From NCBI RefSeq assembly GCF_023544445.1, contig NZ_JALPVJ010000018.1, positions 1 through 64,000 of the forward strand: a DNA stretch of 64,000 bases. The letters are read 5' to 3'. Positions 37,354 through 44,793 of this stretch are shown here, one piece after another (position 1 is the stretch's first letter; each line of letters begins with the position of its first letter). A program made the position numbers and the translations under genes. The notes below the pieces were generated by a model. That model did not search any database and was not told the DNA's origin. It saw only the letters and a program-made list of their open reading frames with translations. The DNA is from Actinoplanes sp. M2I2 (GTDB lineage: Bacteria > Actinomycetota > Actinomycetes > Mycobacteriales > Micromonosporaceae).

Positions 37354-38607
37354 TCAGCGGGCGAGCGCCTCGAGGTCCGCGAAGAAATCGGGATAGGTCT
37401 TGGCCACGCAGCCCGGATCGAGGATCTCGATGCCGGGCACCCGCAGACCCAGCAGCGCCAGGCTCATCGCCATCCGGTGGTCCTCGTACGTGTGGAAGGC
37501 GGTCGGCCGGGGCTCCCCCGGGTTGATCGTGAAGCCGTCCTCGTCCTCGACGGCGTCGATCCCGGCCCGGCGCAGCTCGGTGACCACCGCCGCGATCCGG
37601 TCGGTCTCCTTGCCCCGGATGAAGCCGATGCCCCGTACCCGGGTCGGCGAGTCCGCGAAGACCGCCACCGCCGCCAGCGTCTGGGCCGTGTCGGAGATGT
37701 CGGCCATGTCGACGTCGACGCCGCGCAGGGTGCCCGTCGAGGCCACGGTCAGCGTGTCGGCCGTCCGCGTCACCGAGGCGCCCATCCGCTCGAGCACGTC
37801 GGCGAACCGGACGTCGCCCTGCAGACTCGCGGACCCGAGCCCGCGTACGGTGACCCGCCCGCCCGCGACCGCCGCCGCGCCCAAAAGGTACGACGCGGCG
37901 CTGGCGTCGGGCTCGATGTCGTAGGCGCGGGCCTCGTAGGCGCCCGGCCGCACCCGGAGACCGTCCACCGGCACGCCGAAGGCCGCCATCACGGCCTTGG
38001 TCATCTCCACGTAGGGCACCGACACGAGCTCGGAGGTGAGCGACACGTCGAGCCCGTCCCGCAGGAGCGGCCCGGCCATCAGCAGACCGGAGAGGAACTG
38101 GCTGGAGACGTGCCCGCTGACGTGCACCGCGCCGCCGTGCATGGGACCGCCGACCGCCGCCGGCAGGAAACCGGGCTCGCCGAGCTCCTCCACCTTGGCC
38201 CCGGCCTGTCGCAGAGCGTCGAACACCGGCCCGAACGGGCGGGCGCGCAGCTGCGGCGTGCCGTCCACGACCGTACGGGTGCCGAACAGCGCAGCCGCCG
38301 GCAGCACGAAACGCGAGGTGGTGCCCGACTGCCGCGCGTCGATGACGGCGCCCGGCTCGGGTGCGCCGCCACCGCGGACGACGACGGTCTGCCGGCTCGG
38401 ATCGGCGTCGACGGCCGCGCCCAGTGCGGCCACCGCGCTCATCATGGCGCGGGTGTCGTCGGCGAACAGCGCCCCGGTCAGTGTGGAGACGCCGGGCGCG
38501 AGGGCGGCGCAGATCAGCGCGCGGTTGGTGATGCTCTTGGACCCGGGCGGGCGCACGTCGGCGTCGAGTTCCCGGTCCACTGGTCGTACCGCATGAGGTG
38601 AGGTCAC
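37354..38607 (-). CDS. aroA: 3-phosphoshikimate 1-carboxyvinyltransferase (EPSP synthase)
   Basis: 417 aa. It joins phosphoenolpyruvate to shikimate 3-phosphate in the chorismate pathway. Visible family motifs: RPPGSKSITNRALICAAL at the N-terminus, ARQSGTTSRFVLPAAAL, DGTPQLRARPFG, GIGFIRGKETDR and TYEDHRMAMSLALLG near the C-terminus. Length is normal. GTG at 38607 gives the family N-terminus; an in-frame ATG 40 codons upstream would add an unconserved leader. A 41-bp tandem repeat lies in the upstream region. No other aro gene is adjacent. Confidence 0.96.
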   Translation of the reverse strand: MTSPHAVRPVDRELDADVRPPGSKSITNRALICAALAPGVSTLTGALFADDTRAMMSAVAALGAAVDADPSRQTVVVRGGGAPEPGAVIDARQSGTTSRFVLPAAALFGTRTVVDGTPQLRARPFGPVFDALRQAGAKVEELGEPGFLPAAVGGPMHGGAVHVSGHVSSQFLSGLLMAGPLLRDGLDVSLTSELVSVPYVEMTKAVMAAFGVPVDGLRVRPGAYEARAYDIEPDASAASYLLGAAAVAGGRVTVRGLGSASLQGDVRFADVLERMGASVTRTADTLTVASTGTLRGVDVDMADISDTAQTLAAVAVFADSPTRVRGIGFIRGKETDRIAAVVTELRRAGIDAVEDEDGFTINPGEPRPTAFHTYEDHRMAMSLALLGLRVPGIEILDPGCVAKTYPDFFADLEALAR

Positions 38608-38710
38608 CGCGCCATTGTCCCGGCACCGCGACGTCGGCAGTTCGCCCATTTCCGACAGATGGACACTCCCGCCGGCAGCCACGCGACCGCCCCGGCCGTC
38701 GTTGGCGGCG

Positions 38711-38827
38711 GAGGCCGGGGCGGTCACGGGCCGTCGCGTGCCGCCGTCGGCGAGGCCGGGGCGGTCACAGGCCGTTGCGCGCCGCCGTCGGCGAGGCCGA
38801 GGCGGTCACGGGCCGTCGCGAGCCGCC
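38711..38827. repeat. 41-bp tandem repeat upstream of aroA
   Basis: Three units (38711-38751, 38752-38792 and a partial 38793-38827), each beginning GAGGCC and containing GCGGTCAC and GGCCGT. They lie about 100 bp upstream of the aroA start and 35 bp past the stop of the next gene. The period is not a multiple of three and no gene covers it. Confidence 0.85.
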
Positions 38828-38862
38828 ATTGCCGGAGGGCAGGGGCGGCTCGCGGGTCGGGG

Positions 38863-39534
38863 TCAGGCGGCGGGGGTGCTCCACATCGCGGTGAAGGCGG
38901 CTGCCTCGCCGGCCAGCCAGGTCTCGATGTCGCCGGGCTTGGCCGCCGGGTCGAGGCGGTGGACCGCACCGCGGCGGAGGTCGACCAGGACCGGCTCGGC
39001 GTTGGGCAGGATCTGGTCCATGTGACGGGCCATCAGGTGCAGCGTCGCGGTGACGGCCTCGGGCGTGGGCGGCAACTCGTCGAAGTGCAGCCGCACGGCC
39101 TCGCGGCGACCGTCCTCGTACCGCAGTCCGAAGTGGGGGTTGACCTTGACGACCAGCGGCCCCACCGAGGCCAGCGCGTCGCGGGTCTGCGCCAGCCCCA
39201 CCTGCTCGGGGTCGCCGAGGGACGCCAGGTAGGTCTTGGCGCCGGCGCTGACCGACTCGTAGAGCGGCTTCCACCTCTCCTTGACGAGGTCGACCACGCC
39301 GGACAGATAGCTGCCGCCGGTGCGGAACGCGATGTCGGCCTTGAGCGCCTTGACGAGCTGGCCGTGCGGGTTGAAACCGGACCGCCGCTCACGCGCCCGG
39401 CGCAACCCGCCGACGAACGTGGCCTTCGCCGGGCCGGTGCGGGTCACGTAACGCGTGAAGCCGAGCATGGTCGCGTAGGGCGGGATGACGGGCACGGGAT
39501 GGGTCGAGGGGACAGTCCGAACGGGCGCGGTCAC
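38863..39534 (-). CDS. Conserved hypothetical protein, 223 aa
   Basis: I do not recognise a named family. No signal peptide or membrane segment; mixed alpha/beta. Notable stretches are PPYATMLGFTRYVTRTGPAKATFVG, LGDPEQVGLAQTRDALAS, VVKVNPHFGLRYEDGRREAVRLHF and a Leu/His-rich helix (ATLHLMARHMDQILP). The pattern suggests an intact globular protein of a type found in actinobacteria. GTG start with AGGAG seven bases upstream. A 283-bp gap separates it from the divergent MOSC gene. Confidence 0.75.
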   Translation of the reverse strand: MTAPVRTVPSTHPVPVIPPYATMLGFTRYVTRTGPAKATFVGGLRRARERRSGFNPHGQLVKALKADIAFRTGGSYLSGVVDLVKERWKPLYESVSAGAKTYLASLGDPEQVGLAQTRDALASVGPLVVKVNPHFGLRYEDGRREAVRLHFDELPPTPEAVTATLHLMARHMDQILPNAEPVLVDLRRGAVHRLDPAAKPGDIETWLAGEAAAFTAMWSTPAA

Positions 39535-39817
39535 GTCGATCTCCTAACTGGCCCGCAACCGACCCACGGACGTCGGAAAGACGCCGAAGATCAGCAGCTC
39601 ACGGGCCCTTTTCGTACATACATTCTAATCGACGGGTACGACATTCCCAAGCCGCCGGAGGCCCGCAGCCGCGATCGCTTCCGCGCGAGCCTCGCGGGCC
39701 CGGACCGCCTTGCCGATGATCTTGCGCAGGGCCGAACACCGGTCGCGGATCCAGGTCGGACGGCGGCGACGAGCCGTCTGGCACGGCTGGTGAGTCGCGA
39801 TCTTCTACTGTCGGGCG
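39535..39817. promoter_or_regulatory. Divergent intergenic region before the MOSC gene
   Basis: 283 bp between divergent starts. It includes a comparatively AT-rich stretch (TTTTCGTACATACATTCTAATC, about 39610-39630), the likeliest promoter zone. No gene or long palindrome is evident. Confidence 0.4.
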
Positions 39818-40522
39818 GTGAAGGTCGTCGAGATCCGCCGTTACCCGGTCAAGTCGATGCTCGGCGAGGTGGTTCCGGTCGCTGACGTCGGTGAGCGAGG
39901 GCTGGCCGGCGACAGACTGTGGGCGGTGCGCGACCCGGACGGCAAGTTCGGCAGCGGCAAGAACACCCGGCGCTTCCGGCGGATGCCGGGCCTGTTCGAT
40001 CTTCGGGCATCCGGGGCCGAGCCGGCTCCGGTCATCGAGTTGCCCGACCACCGTCGCTTCGCTGCCGACGATCCCGAGGGACATCGCGCGGTGGGGCAGT
40101 TTCTCGCCCGTCCGGTGACGCTCACCCGGGAAGGAGCGGTCCCGCATCATGACGAGGGGCCGGTCAGCCTCATCACCACGGCCTCGTTGCGCCACCTGAC
40201 CGAGCTGAGCGCCGGCGAACCAGGCGGCGCCGACATCGACCCGTTGCGGTTCCGGGCGAACCTGCTGATGGACGTTCCCGGTGACGGTTTCGCGGAAGAC
40301 GACTGGTCCGGTCGCCGACTGAAGATCGGCCCGCATGTCGTGCTGCGAGTTGTTCGTCCGCTCACCCGGTGCGCGATGATCGATATGGCGCAGGACCGGA
40401 TCGGCGAGCGGGACGATCTCCTCAAGACCCTCGCCGCGCATCACGCCCTGACCTTCGGGGTCTTCGCCACCGTCGAGCAGCCGGGCCGGATCACCGCCGG
40501 CGATCCGTGCTCGTGGCTGTGA
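39818..40522 (+). CDS. MOSC-domain protein
   Basis: 234 aa. An N-terminal MOSC beta-barrel domain (VVEIRRYPVKSMLGEVVPVADV, ERGLAGDRLWAV) is followed by the MOSC domain with LITTASLRHLTEL, DPLRFRANLLMD and VVRPLTRCAMIDMAQ, where the Cys corresponds to the sulfur-carrying Cys of MOCO-sulfurase C-terminal domains. Such proteins act on the molybdenum cofactor or reduce N-hydroxylated compounds (YiiM/mARC type). No molybdenum gene is adjacent. Start GTG 39818 begins the conserved domain. Confidence 0.9.
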   Translation: MKVVEIRRYPVKSMLGEVVPVADVGERGLAGDRLWAVRDPDGKFGSGKNTRRFRRMPGLFDLRASGAEPAPVIELPDHRRFAADDPEGHRAVGQFLARPVTLTREGAVPHHDEGPVSLITTASLRHLTELSAGEPGGADIDPLRFRANLLMDVPGDGFAEDDWSGRRLKIGPHVVLRVVRPLTRCAMIDMAQDRIGERDDLLKTLAAHHALTFGVFATVEQPGRITAGDPCSWL

Positions 40523-40576
40523 GGACCCGCTCAGTGAGCCCGGGGGCTTGCCCGGCCGGCACGTTAGGCTTCGCGG

Positions 40577-41128
40577 ATGGCCCTCGACGTCGTGGATCGG
40601 ATCATCGCGCGCGAACCGGTCAACGGCATCCGGATCGTCGGCGTGGACGGTCCCAGCGGCTCGGGGAAGAGCCACCTCGCCCGTGAGCTCGCCGACGGGC
40701 TTCGGGCGCCGATCATCGAGATCGACGACTTCGTGTCGTGGGACAACTTCGCCGGATGGTGGCCGCGGTTCGACGCGCAGGTGCTCACGCCGCTGTTGCG
40801 CGGGGAGGACGCCGTCTATCAGGCCAGGGACTGGACCGACTGGCACGGCAGCACGCTCGGCGGGTGGAAGACCCAGCCCTGGGCGCCCACGGTGATCGTC
40901 GAGGGCGTCACCTGCACCCGGCGCGAAACCGTGGGCCGGCTCGCGTACGCCATCTGGGTCGAGGCGCCGGCGCCGCTGCGCCTGACCCGTGGCCTGCGCC
41001 GGGACAACCAGATCGACGAGAAGGAACAGCTCTGGCGCACGTGGATGGTCGAGGAGGAGGCGTTCTTCGCCGCCGACGGCACCCGCGAGCGCGCCGACCT
41101 GGTCGTCGACACCACCCGCCACGGCTGA
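40577..41128 (+). CDS. P-loop kinase of the uridine kinase type
   Basis: 183 aa. RIVGVDGPSGSGKSHLAREL is the Walker A loop, IEIDDFVSWDNFAGWW the Walker B/substrate region of nucleoside-kinase-like proteins, and VEGVTCTRRETVGRL and RGLRRDN supply the lid Arg residues. It resembles the uridine kinase/phosphoribulokinase group and is annotated that way in many actinobacteria, but the real phosphate acceptor is unknown. ATG start; its stop overlaps the next ATG (TGATG). Confidence 0.86.
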   Translation: MALDVVDRIIAREPVNGIRIVGVDGPSGSGKSHLARELADGLRAPIIEIDDFVSWDNFAGWWPRFDAQVLTPLLRGEDAVYQARDWTDWHGSTLGGWKTQPWAPTVIVEGVTCTRRETVGRLAYAIWVEAPAPLRLTRGLRRDNQIDEKEQLWRTWMVEEEAFFAADGTRERADLVVDTTRHG

Positions 41129-41640
41129 TGACGAACCCCTGGCTCGCCGAGCCCATGCCCGCCGGCCGGTTGCCCCGGGAACGGCTCGAGGAGCGCATCC
41201 TCAACCTGCTCTCGTCGCAGAACATGTGTGTGCTGGCCACCGCGGGCGACGACGGGCCGCTGGCCACTCCGGTGCGCTACTACTCACTCGGGTTCGCGGT
41301 CATGTTCACCGCCTCGCCCCGGTCTCCCAAGGTTCGTAACCTCGGGGCCGACCCGCGCGCCTCGGTCGGGATCTTCGCGCCGCTCGTCGGCCTGGCAAGC
41401 AGTCGCGGCGCGCAGCTCTTCGGCCGGGCCCGGGTGCTGCCACCCGACCATCCCGACCGGCCGCGCTACTGGGCGGCGTTCCGCTGGGAGAACGAACACG
41501 CCGAGCAGGGCCGCCCGGTCACCGAGCCGCCCCGGGACACCCTGGTGGTCCTCGACCCCGACCGCATCGTCTACACCGAACACTGGCTGCGCCGTGACGG
41601 TTTCGCCGCCCGTCAGTTCTGGCGGCCGGCCCATGACTGA
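41128..41640 (+). CDS. Pyridoxamine-phosphate-oxidase-like flavin/F420 protein
   Basis: 170 aa, split beta-barrel. ERILNLLSSQNMCVLATAGDDGPLATPVRYYSLGFAVMFTASPRSPKVRNLGADPRASV is the PPOX core (strand-loop for the cofactor phosphate), with LFGRARVLPP and VVLDPDRIVYTEHWLRRDG at the end. Whether FMN, F420 or heme is bound is not readable. ATG overlaps the kinase stop, and its own 3' end overlaps the shortened GrpB gene by 8 bp, so it belongs to a coupled set from 40577 to 42354. Confidence 0.82.
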   Translation: MTNPWLAEPMPAGRLPRERLEERILNLLSSQNMCVLATAGDDGPLATPVRYYSLGFAVMFTASPRSPKVRNLGADPRASVGIFAPLVGLASSRGAQLFGRARVLPPDHPDRPRYWAAFRWENEHAEQGRPVTEPPRDTLVVLDPDRIVYTEHWLRRDGFAARQFWRPAHD

Positions 41641-41905
41641 CCGGCCGAGACAGGACCCGATCACGATCCTTTTGTACGATCCCCGCCGGCCCGACGCCTT
41701 CGGGCAGCAGCGTCACCACCTGCACGTCTTCGAGGACGCCTCGGACCGCTGGCCCCGCCTGCCGGCGTTCCGCGATCACTTGCGGACTCATCCCGACGAC
41801 GCCGCCGCGTACGCGCGCCTCAAGCACACCCTGGCGGCGGCCGACGCCCACGACCGCCCCCGCTACCGGGCCGGCAAGGCCCCGTTCATCGAACGACTGT
41901 CGTGA
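41633..41905 (+). CDS. Shortened GrpB/UPF0157-family protein
   Basis: 90 aa, about half the usual 170-180. The beginning ITILLYDPRRPDAF corresponds to the N-terminal strand of GrpB proteins, but it jumps directly to HHLHVFEDASDRW, AFRDHLRTHPDDAAAYARLK and GKAPFIERL, which form the family C-terminal third. The central roughly 90 residues that hold most of the nucleotidyltransferase-like fold are absent, although the frame is kept. It is probably non-functional or a relic. ATG lies inside the preceding gene (8-bp overlap); the stop overlaps the next GTG. Confidence 0.7.
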   Translation: MTDRPRQDPITILLYDPRRPDAFGQQRHHLHVFEDASDRWPRLPAFRDHLRTHPDDAAAYARLKHTLAAADAHDRPRYRAGKAPFIERLS

Positions 41906-42354
41906 TCCTCCGCCGGCGGCGCGACGACGACCTGGACCGCTGCGTCGAAGCCCTGCGTCTCGTGCACCACGCCGACAGGTACCCGATGAAGTGGCCCCGC
42001 GACCCGCGAGCCTGGCTGTCCCGGGCGGACGCCGCCTGGGTCGCCGAGGATGAAGCCGGCCGGATCGTCGGGCACGTCGCCGTCCGGGAGGGCCGCCCGG
42101 CCGAGCTCTGCCGCCTCTTCGTCGTCCCCGAAGCGCGCCGCTCCCCCGGCTCGACCGGTCGCGCCCTCGTCGACCAGGTCCGCGCCTGGGCGGCCGAACG
42201 CGGCTGCGGTCTGACCCTGGAAGTCGTCGACGAGCACCGCTCGGCCGCGATCGCCTTCTACGAGGCCACCGGCTGGCGCCACACCCACACCACGACCGCC
42301 GACTGGACCGGCCCGGACGGCGAACCCGTCCGGCTCCGCCACTACGAAGGCTGA
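41902..42354 (+). CDS. GNAT-family N-acetyltransferase
   Basis: 150 aa. The GNAT core is visible: AAWVAEDEAGRIVGHVAVREG (beta4), CRLFVVPEARRSPGSTGRALV (acetyl-CoA pyrophosphate loop, reading RRSPGSTG instead of RGxGxG/A) and AAIAFYEATGWRHTHT (C-terminal motif B). The substrate is unknown. GTG overlaps the shortened GrpB stop (GTGA). It converges on the broken nitrilase gene. Confidence 0.88.
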   Translation: MILRRRRDDDLDRCVEALRLVHHADRYPMKWPRDPRAWLSRADAAWVAEDEAGRIVGHVAVREGRPAELCRLFVVPEARRSPGSTGRALVDQVRAWAAERGCGLTLEVVDEHRSAAIAFYEATGWRHTHTTTADWTGPDGEPVRLRHYEG

Positions 42355-42363
42355 CCGCCAGGA

Positions 42364-42838
42364 TCAAGACCCGTGATAGGTCACGGAGAGCACATCCCGA
42401 CGGCGCTGGCGGAGGTACCAGTCCCCCGTCTGCTCCAGGTCGACGGTCCGCCGGAGCAGGTCGGTATGCCCGATGGGAAGCTCACCGAGCACCTCGCCGC
42501 GCGGTGACACCATCAGGCTGGGGCAGTGCTGATCGGGGTGGGCGATGTTCGCCGAGGCCAGGAAGCGCTGGTTCTCGGCGGCTCGGCTCACCAGATGGCT
42601 GCGCCAGACGCCGGGGACTTCGCGGGTGTTGGCCGCGTTGGTGAGGTAGACGAAGAGCTGGGCTCCGGCCGTCGCGAGGTACTGCCACTGTTCCGGGAAT
42701 CGGATCTCGCGGCACAGTTGCACGCCGGCGCGGATCATCGTCCCGGCGCGACTCGCGCAGGACGTCTCGCGCGGTGGTCAGATTGGTCTCGACGTTCCAG
42801 ACGACGGGGACCTGGGCGATCACGATCGAAGTCGGCAC
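42364..42838 (-). pseudogene. Carbon-nitrogen hydrolase (nitrilase) remnant
   Basis: Two pieces of one nitrilase-type gene lie in different frames. From the GTG at 42838 the frame reads VPTSIVIAQVPVVWNVETNL, the family N-terminus. About 35 codons later homology stops, and in the next frame from about 42738 the protein continues AGVQLCREIRFPEQWQYLA (catalytic Cys), LTNAANTREVPGVWRSHLVSRAAENQRFL and a normal C-terminus to 42364. Roughly 90-100 residues including the catalytic Glu and Lys are missing, with a frameshift at the junction. It cannot make an active enzyme. The 124-aa open frame alone should not be annotated as a nitrilase. Confidence 0.8.
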
Positions 42839-42877
42839 CGCACCATCCTGGCTCGCCGGCGGATCGACCGGATCGGA

Positions 42878-42922
42878 ACGACTGTGGGGCCCGGCCGCTC
42901 GGCGGCCGGGCCCCACAGTCGT
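42878..42922. terminator. Strong hairpin terminator downstream of ggt
   Basis: A perfect 21-bp stem with a 3-base loop, centred near 42900 (arms 42878-42898 and 42902-42922, containing GTGGGGCCCGGCCGC). It begins 8 bp past the ggt stop, the expected place for a terminator on the minus strand, and also shields the nitrilase remnant. Confidence 0.85.
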
Positions 42923-42929
42923 CAGAGGA

Positions 42930-44723
42930 TCAGCGAGCCGGGTGCACGACCCCGGCCGCTCCGCCACCTCGGCGGACGGGCTCCGCGGAGGCGATGAAGC
43001 CACCGTTGCGGGTGAACTCGATCGCGGTGGCCGCGCCCAGCTCGGGGACGTCAGCCGCAAAGCTGTGGCCCCGGGCGATCAGCGCCGGACCGTAGGTCGT
43101 CCGGAAGGCGGGCTCGGCCTGGATGCCCGCGGTGTTGCGCTGGGACGCGCGCGGGGCGGCCATGGCCTCCGGCAGGGACTGGCCCAGCACGACCCGGTTG
43201 AGCAGGATCTGCAGGACCGTGGTGATGATCGTGGCGCCGCCGGGCGAGCCGAGCGCCAGGAAGGGCTTGCCGTCCTGCAGGACGATCGTGGGCGACATCG
43301 AGCTGCGCGGCCGCTTGCCGGGGCCGGGCAGGTTGGGGTCGGCCGCGGGCGCCTGGGTGTTCGTGAAGTTGAAGTCGGTCAGCTCGTTGTTGAGCAGGAA
43401 GCCGCGACCGGGGACGACCATGGCGTTGCCGCCGGTCTGCTCGATCGTGAACGTGTACTCGACGATGTTGCCCCAGCGGTCGGCGACCGTGAGGTTCGTC
43501 GTGCTCTGGCCCTGCTCGGTGGGGCCGCCGACGGCCGCCGGGGTGCAGCCGGTGGCGTTGAGGTCGCCGGGCGGTACGGGCTTGGTCAGCGCCGCGGTCG
43601 GGCTGATCTGGCAGGCGCGCTGCTGGGCCCAGCTGTCCGAGACGAGCCTCTTGAGGACCGGCTGCGGCGTGTACGCCCCGACGTACCGGTTGCGGTCGGC
43701 GAAGGACAGCGCCGACGCCTCGAGGTAGTAGTGCAGCGCCTTGGCCACGTCGGCCTTGGACAGCTTGGCGGTCTCGAGGATGTTGAGGGCCTCGCTCACG
43801 GCCACGCCGCCGCTGGACGGCGTGCTCATGCCGTAGACGGTGAGGTTGCGGAAGTCCGATCGGGTCGGCGCCGGGTGGTTGACCCGGTAGCGGGCCAGGT
43901 CGGACAGGGTCAGCGTGCCCGGGCGGATGGGGTAGGCCCAGGTGCCGACGGGGGTCTCGGAGACCGGCGGGTCCTGCACCGTGCGCACGATGTCACGGGC
44001 CACGGCGCCCCGGTAGAGGACGTCGGTGCCCTGGCGGGCGATCAGGCGGTAGGTGTCGGCCAGGTCGGGGTTGCGCTGGGTGGAGCCGACCGCCGGCGGG
44101 GCGCCGCCGGGTAGATACAGCGACGACGTGGAGTCGAACTGGCCGAAGGCGGCGGCGTTGTCGGCGATCTGCTGGCGGAAGGTGGCGTCGACCGGGAAGC
44201 CGCGGTCGGCGACCCGGGCGGCCGGCTGCAGCAGGCTGGCCAGCGAGCGGGTGCCCCACTTGCGGGTGGCCGACTCCCAGGTGGCCAGGGTGCCGGGCGC
44301 GCCGACCGACAGACCGGAGACGCGGGCCTCGGCGAAGTCGTACGGCTGACCGTCGGCCGGGTCGATGAAGTGGGTCTCCCTCATCGTGGCCGGGCCGGTC
44401 TCGCGGCCGTCGATGGTCTGGACGCTGCGTTTGCGGGCGTCGTAGTAGACGAAGAAGCCGCCGCCGCCGATGCCGGCCGAGAACGGCTCGGTGACGCCGA
44501 GGGTGGCCGCCGCCGCGACCGCCGCGTCGACCGCGTTGCCGCCGCGGCGCAGAACGTCGAGGCCGACGGCGGTCGCGGTCGGGTCGACCGTCGACACGGC
44601 GCCGCCGTACCCGGTGGCCGTGGGGCCGAGGGCGGGGGCCGAACCGCCGGCGAGGGCCGGTGACGGCGCGACGAGCAGCGCCGCGGACAGCGAGAATGTG
44701 CCTAGGACCGGCAGAATCCGCAT
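42930..44723 (-). CDS. ggt: Secreted gamma-glutamyltransferase
   Basis: 597 aa. Signal peptide to about residue 25, then the Ntn-hydrolase precursor: GGNAVDAAVAAAATLGVTEPFSAGIGGGGFF at the N-terminus of the large subunit, and GQSTTNLTVAD, where the Thr after the Ser is the auto-cleavage and catalytic residue. FLLNNELTDF, PRSSMSPTIV and LGSPGGATIITTVLQ complete the small subunit. It transfers or hydrolyses gamma-glutamyl groups outside the cell; since actinobacteria lack glutathione, substrates may be gamma-glutamyl peptides or imported glutathione. ATG with GGAGGA upstream. It follows the ABC exporter genes by 70 bp. Confidence 0.95.
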   Translation of the reverse strand: MRILPVLGTFSLSAALLVAPSPALAGGSAPALGPTATGYGGAVSTVDPTATAVGLDVLRRGGNAVDAAVAAAATLGVTEPFSAGIGGGGFFVYYDARKRSVQTIDGRETGPATMRETHFIDPADGQPYDFAEARVSGLSVGAPGTLATWESATRKWGTRSLASLLQPAARVADRGFPVDATFRQQIADNAAAFGQFDSTSSLYLPGGAPPAVGSTQRNPDLADTYRLIARQGTDVLYRGAVARDIVRTVQDPPVSETPVGTWAYPIRPGTLTLSDLARYRVNHPAPTRSDFRNLTVYGMSTPSSGGVAVSEALNILETAKLSKADVAKALHYYLEASALSFADRNRYVGAYTPQPVLKRLVSDSWAQQRACQISPTAALTKPVPPGDLNATGCTPAAVGGPTEQGQSTTNLTVADRWGNIVEYTFTIEQTGGNAMVVPGRGFLLNNELTDFNFTNTQAPAADPNLPGPGKRPRSSMSPTIVLQDGKPFLALGSPGGATIITTVLQILLNRVVLGQSLPEAMAAPRASQRNTAGIQAEPAFRTTYGPALIARGHSFAADVPELGAATAIEFTRNGGFIASAEPVRRGGGAAGVVHPAR

Positions 44724-44793
44724 TGATCCTCCGAAAGGGAAAGCGGTTGATCTTGAGGGATGTGGATCGGTCTATCCCTGCCTACCAGATCCG

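Noticed and set aside
38701-38830. Possible CRISPR array
   Set aside because: Units are contiguous with no spacers; it is a plain tandem repeat.
42482-43060. 192-aa minus-strand open frame as an independent gene
   Set aside because: Only its middle matches the nitrilase N-terminus; the rest is ggt terminator and unrelated frame, so it is part of the pseudogene.
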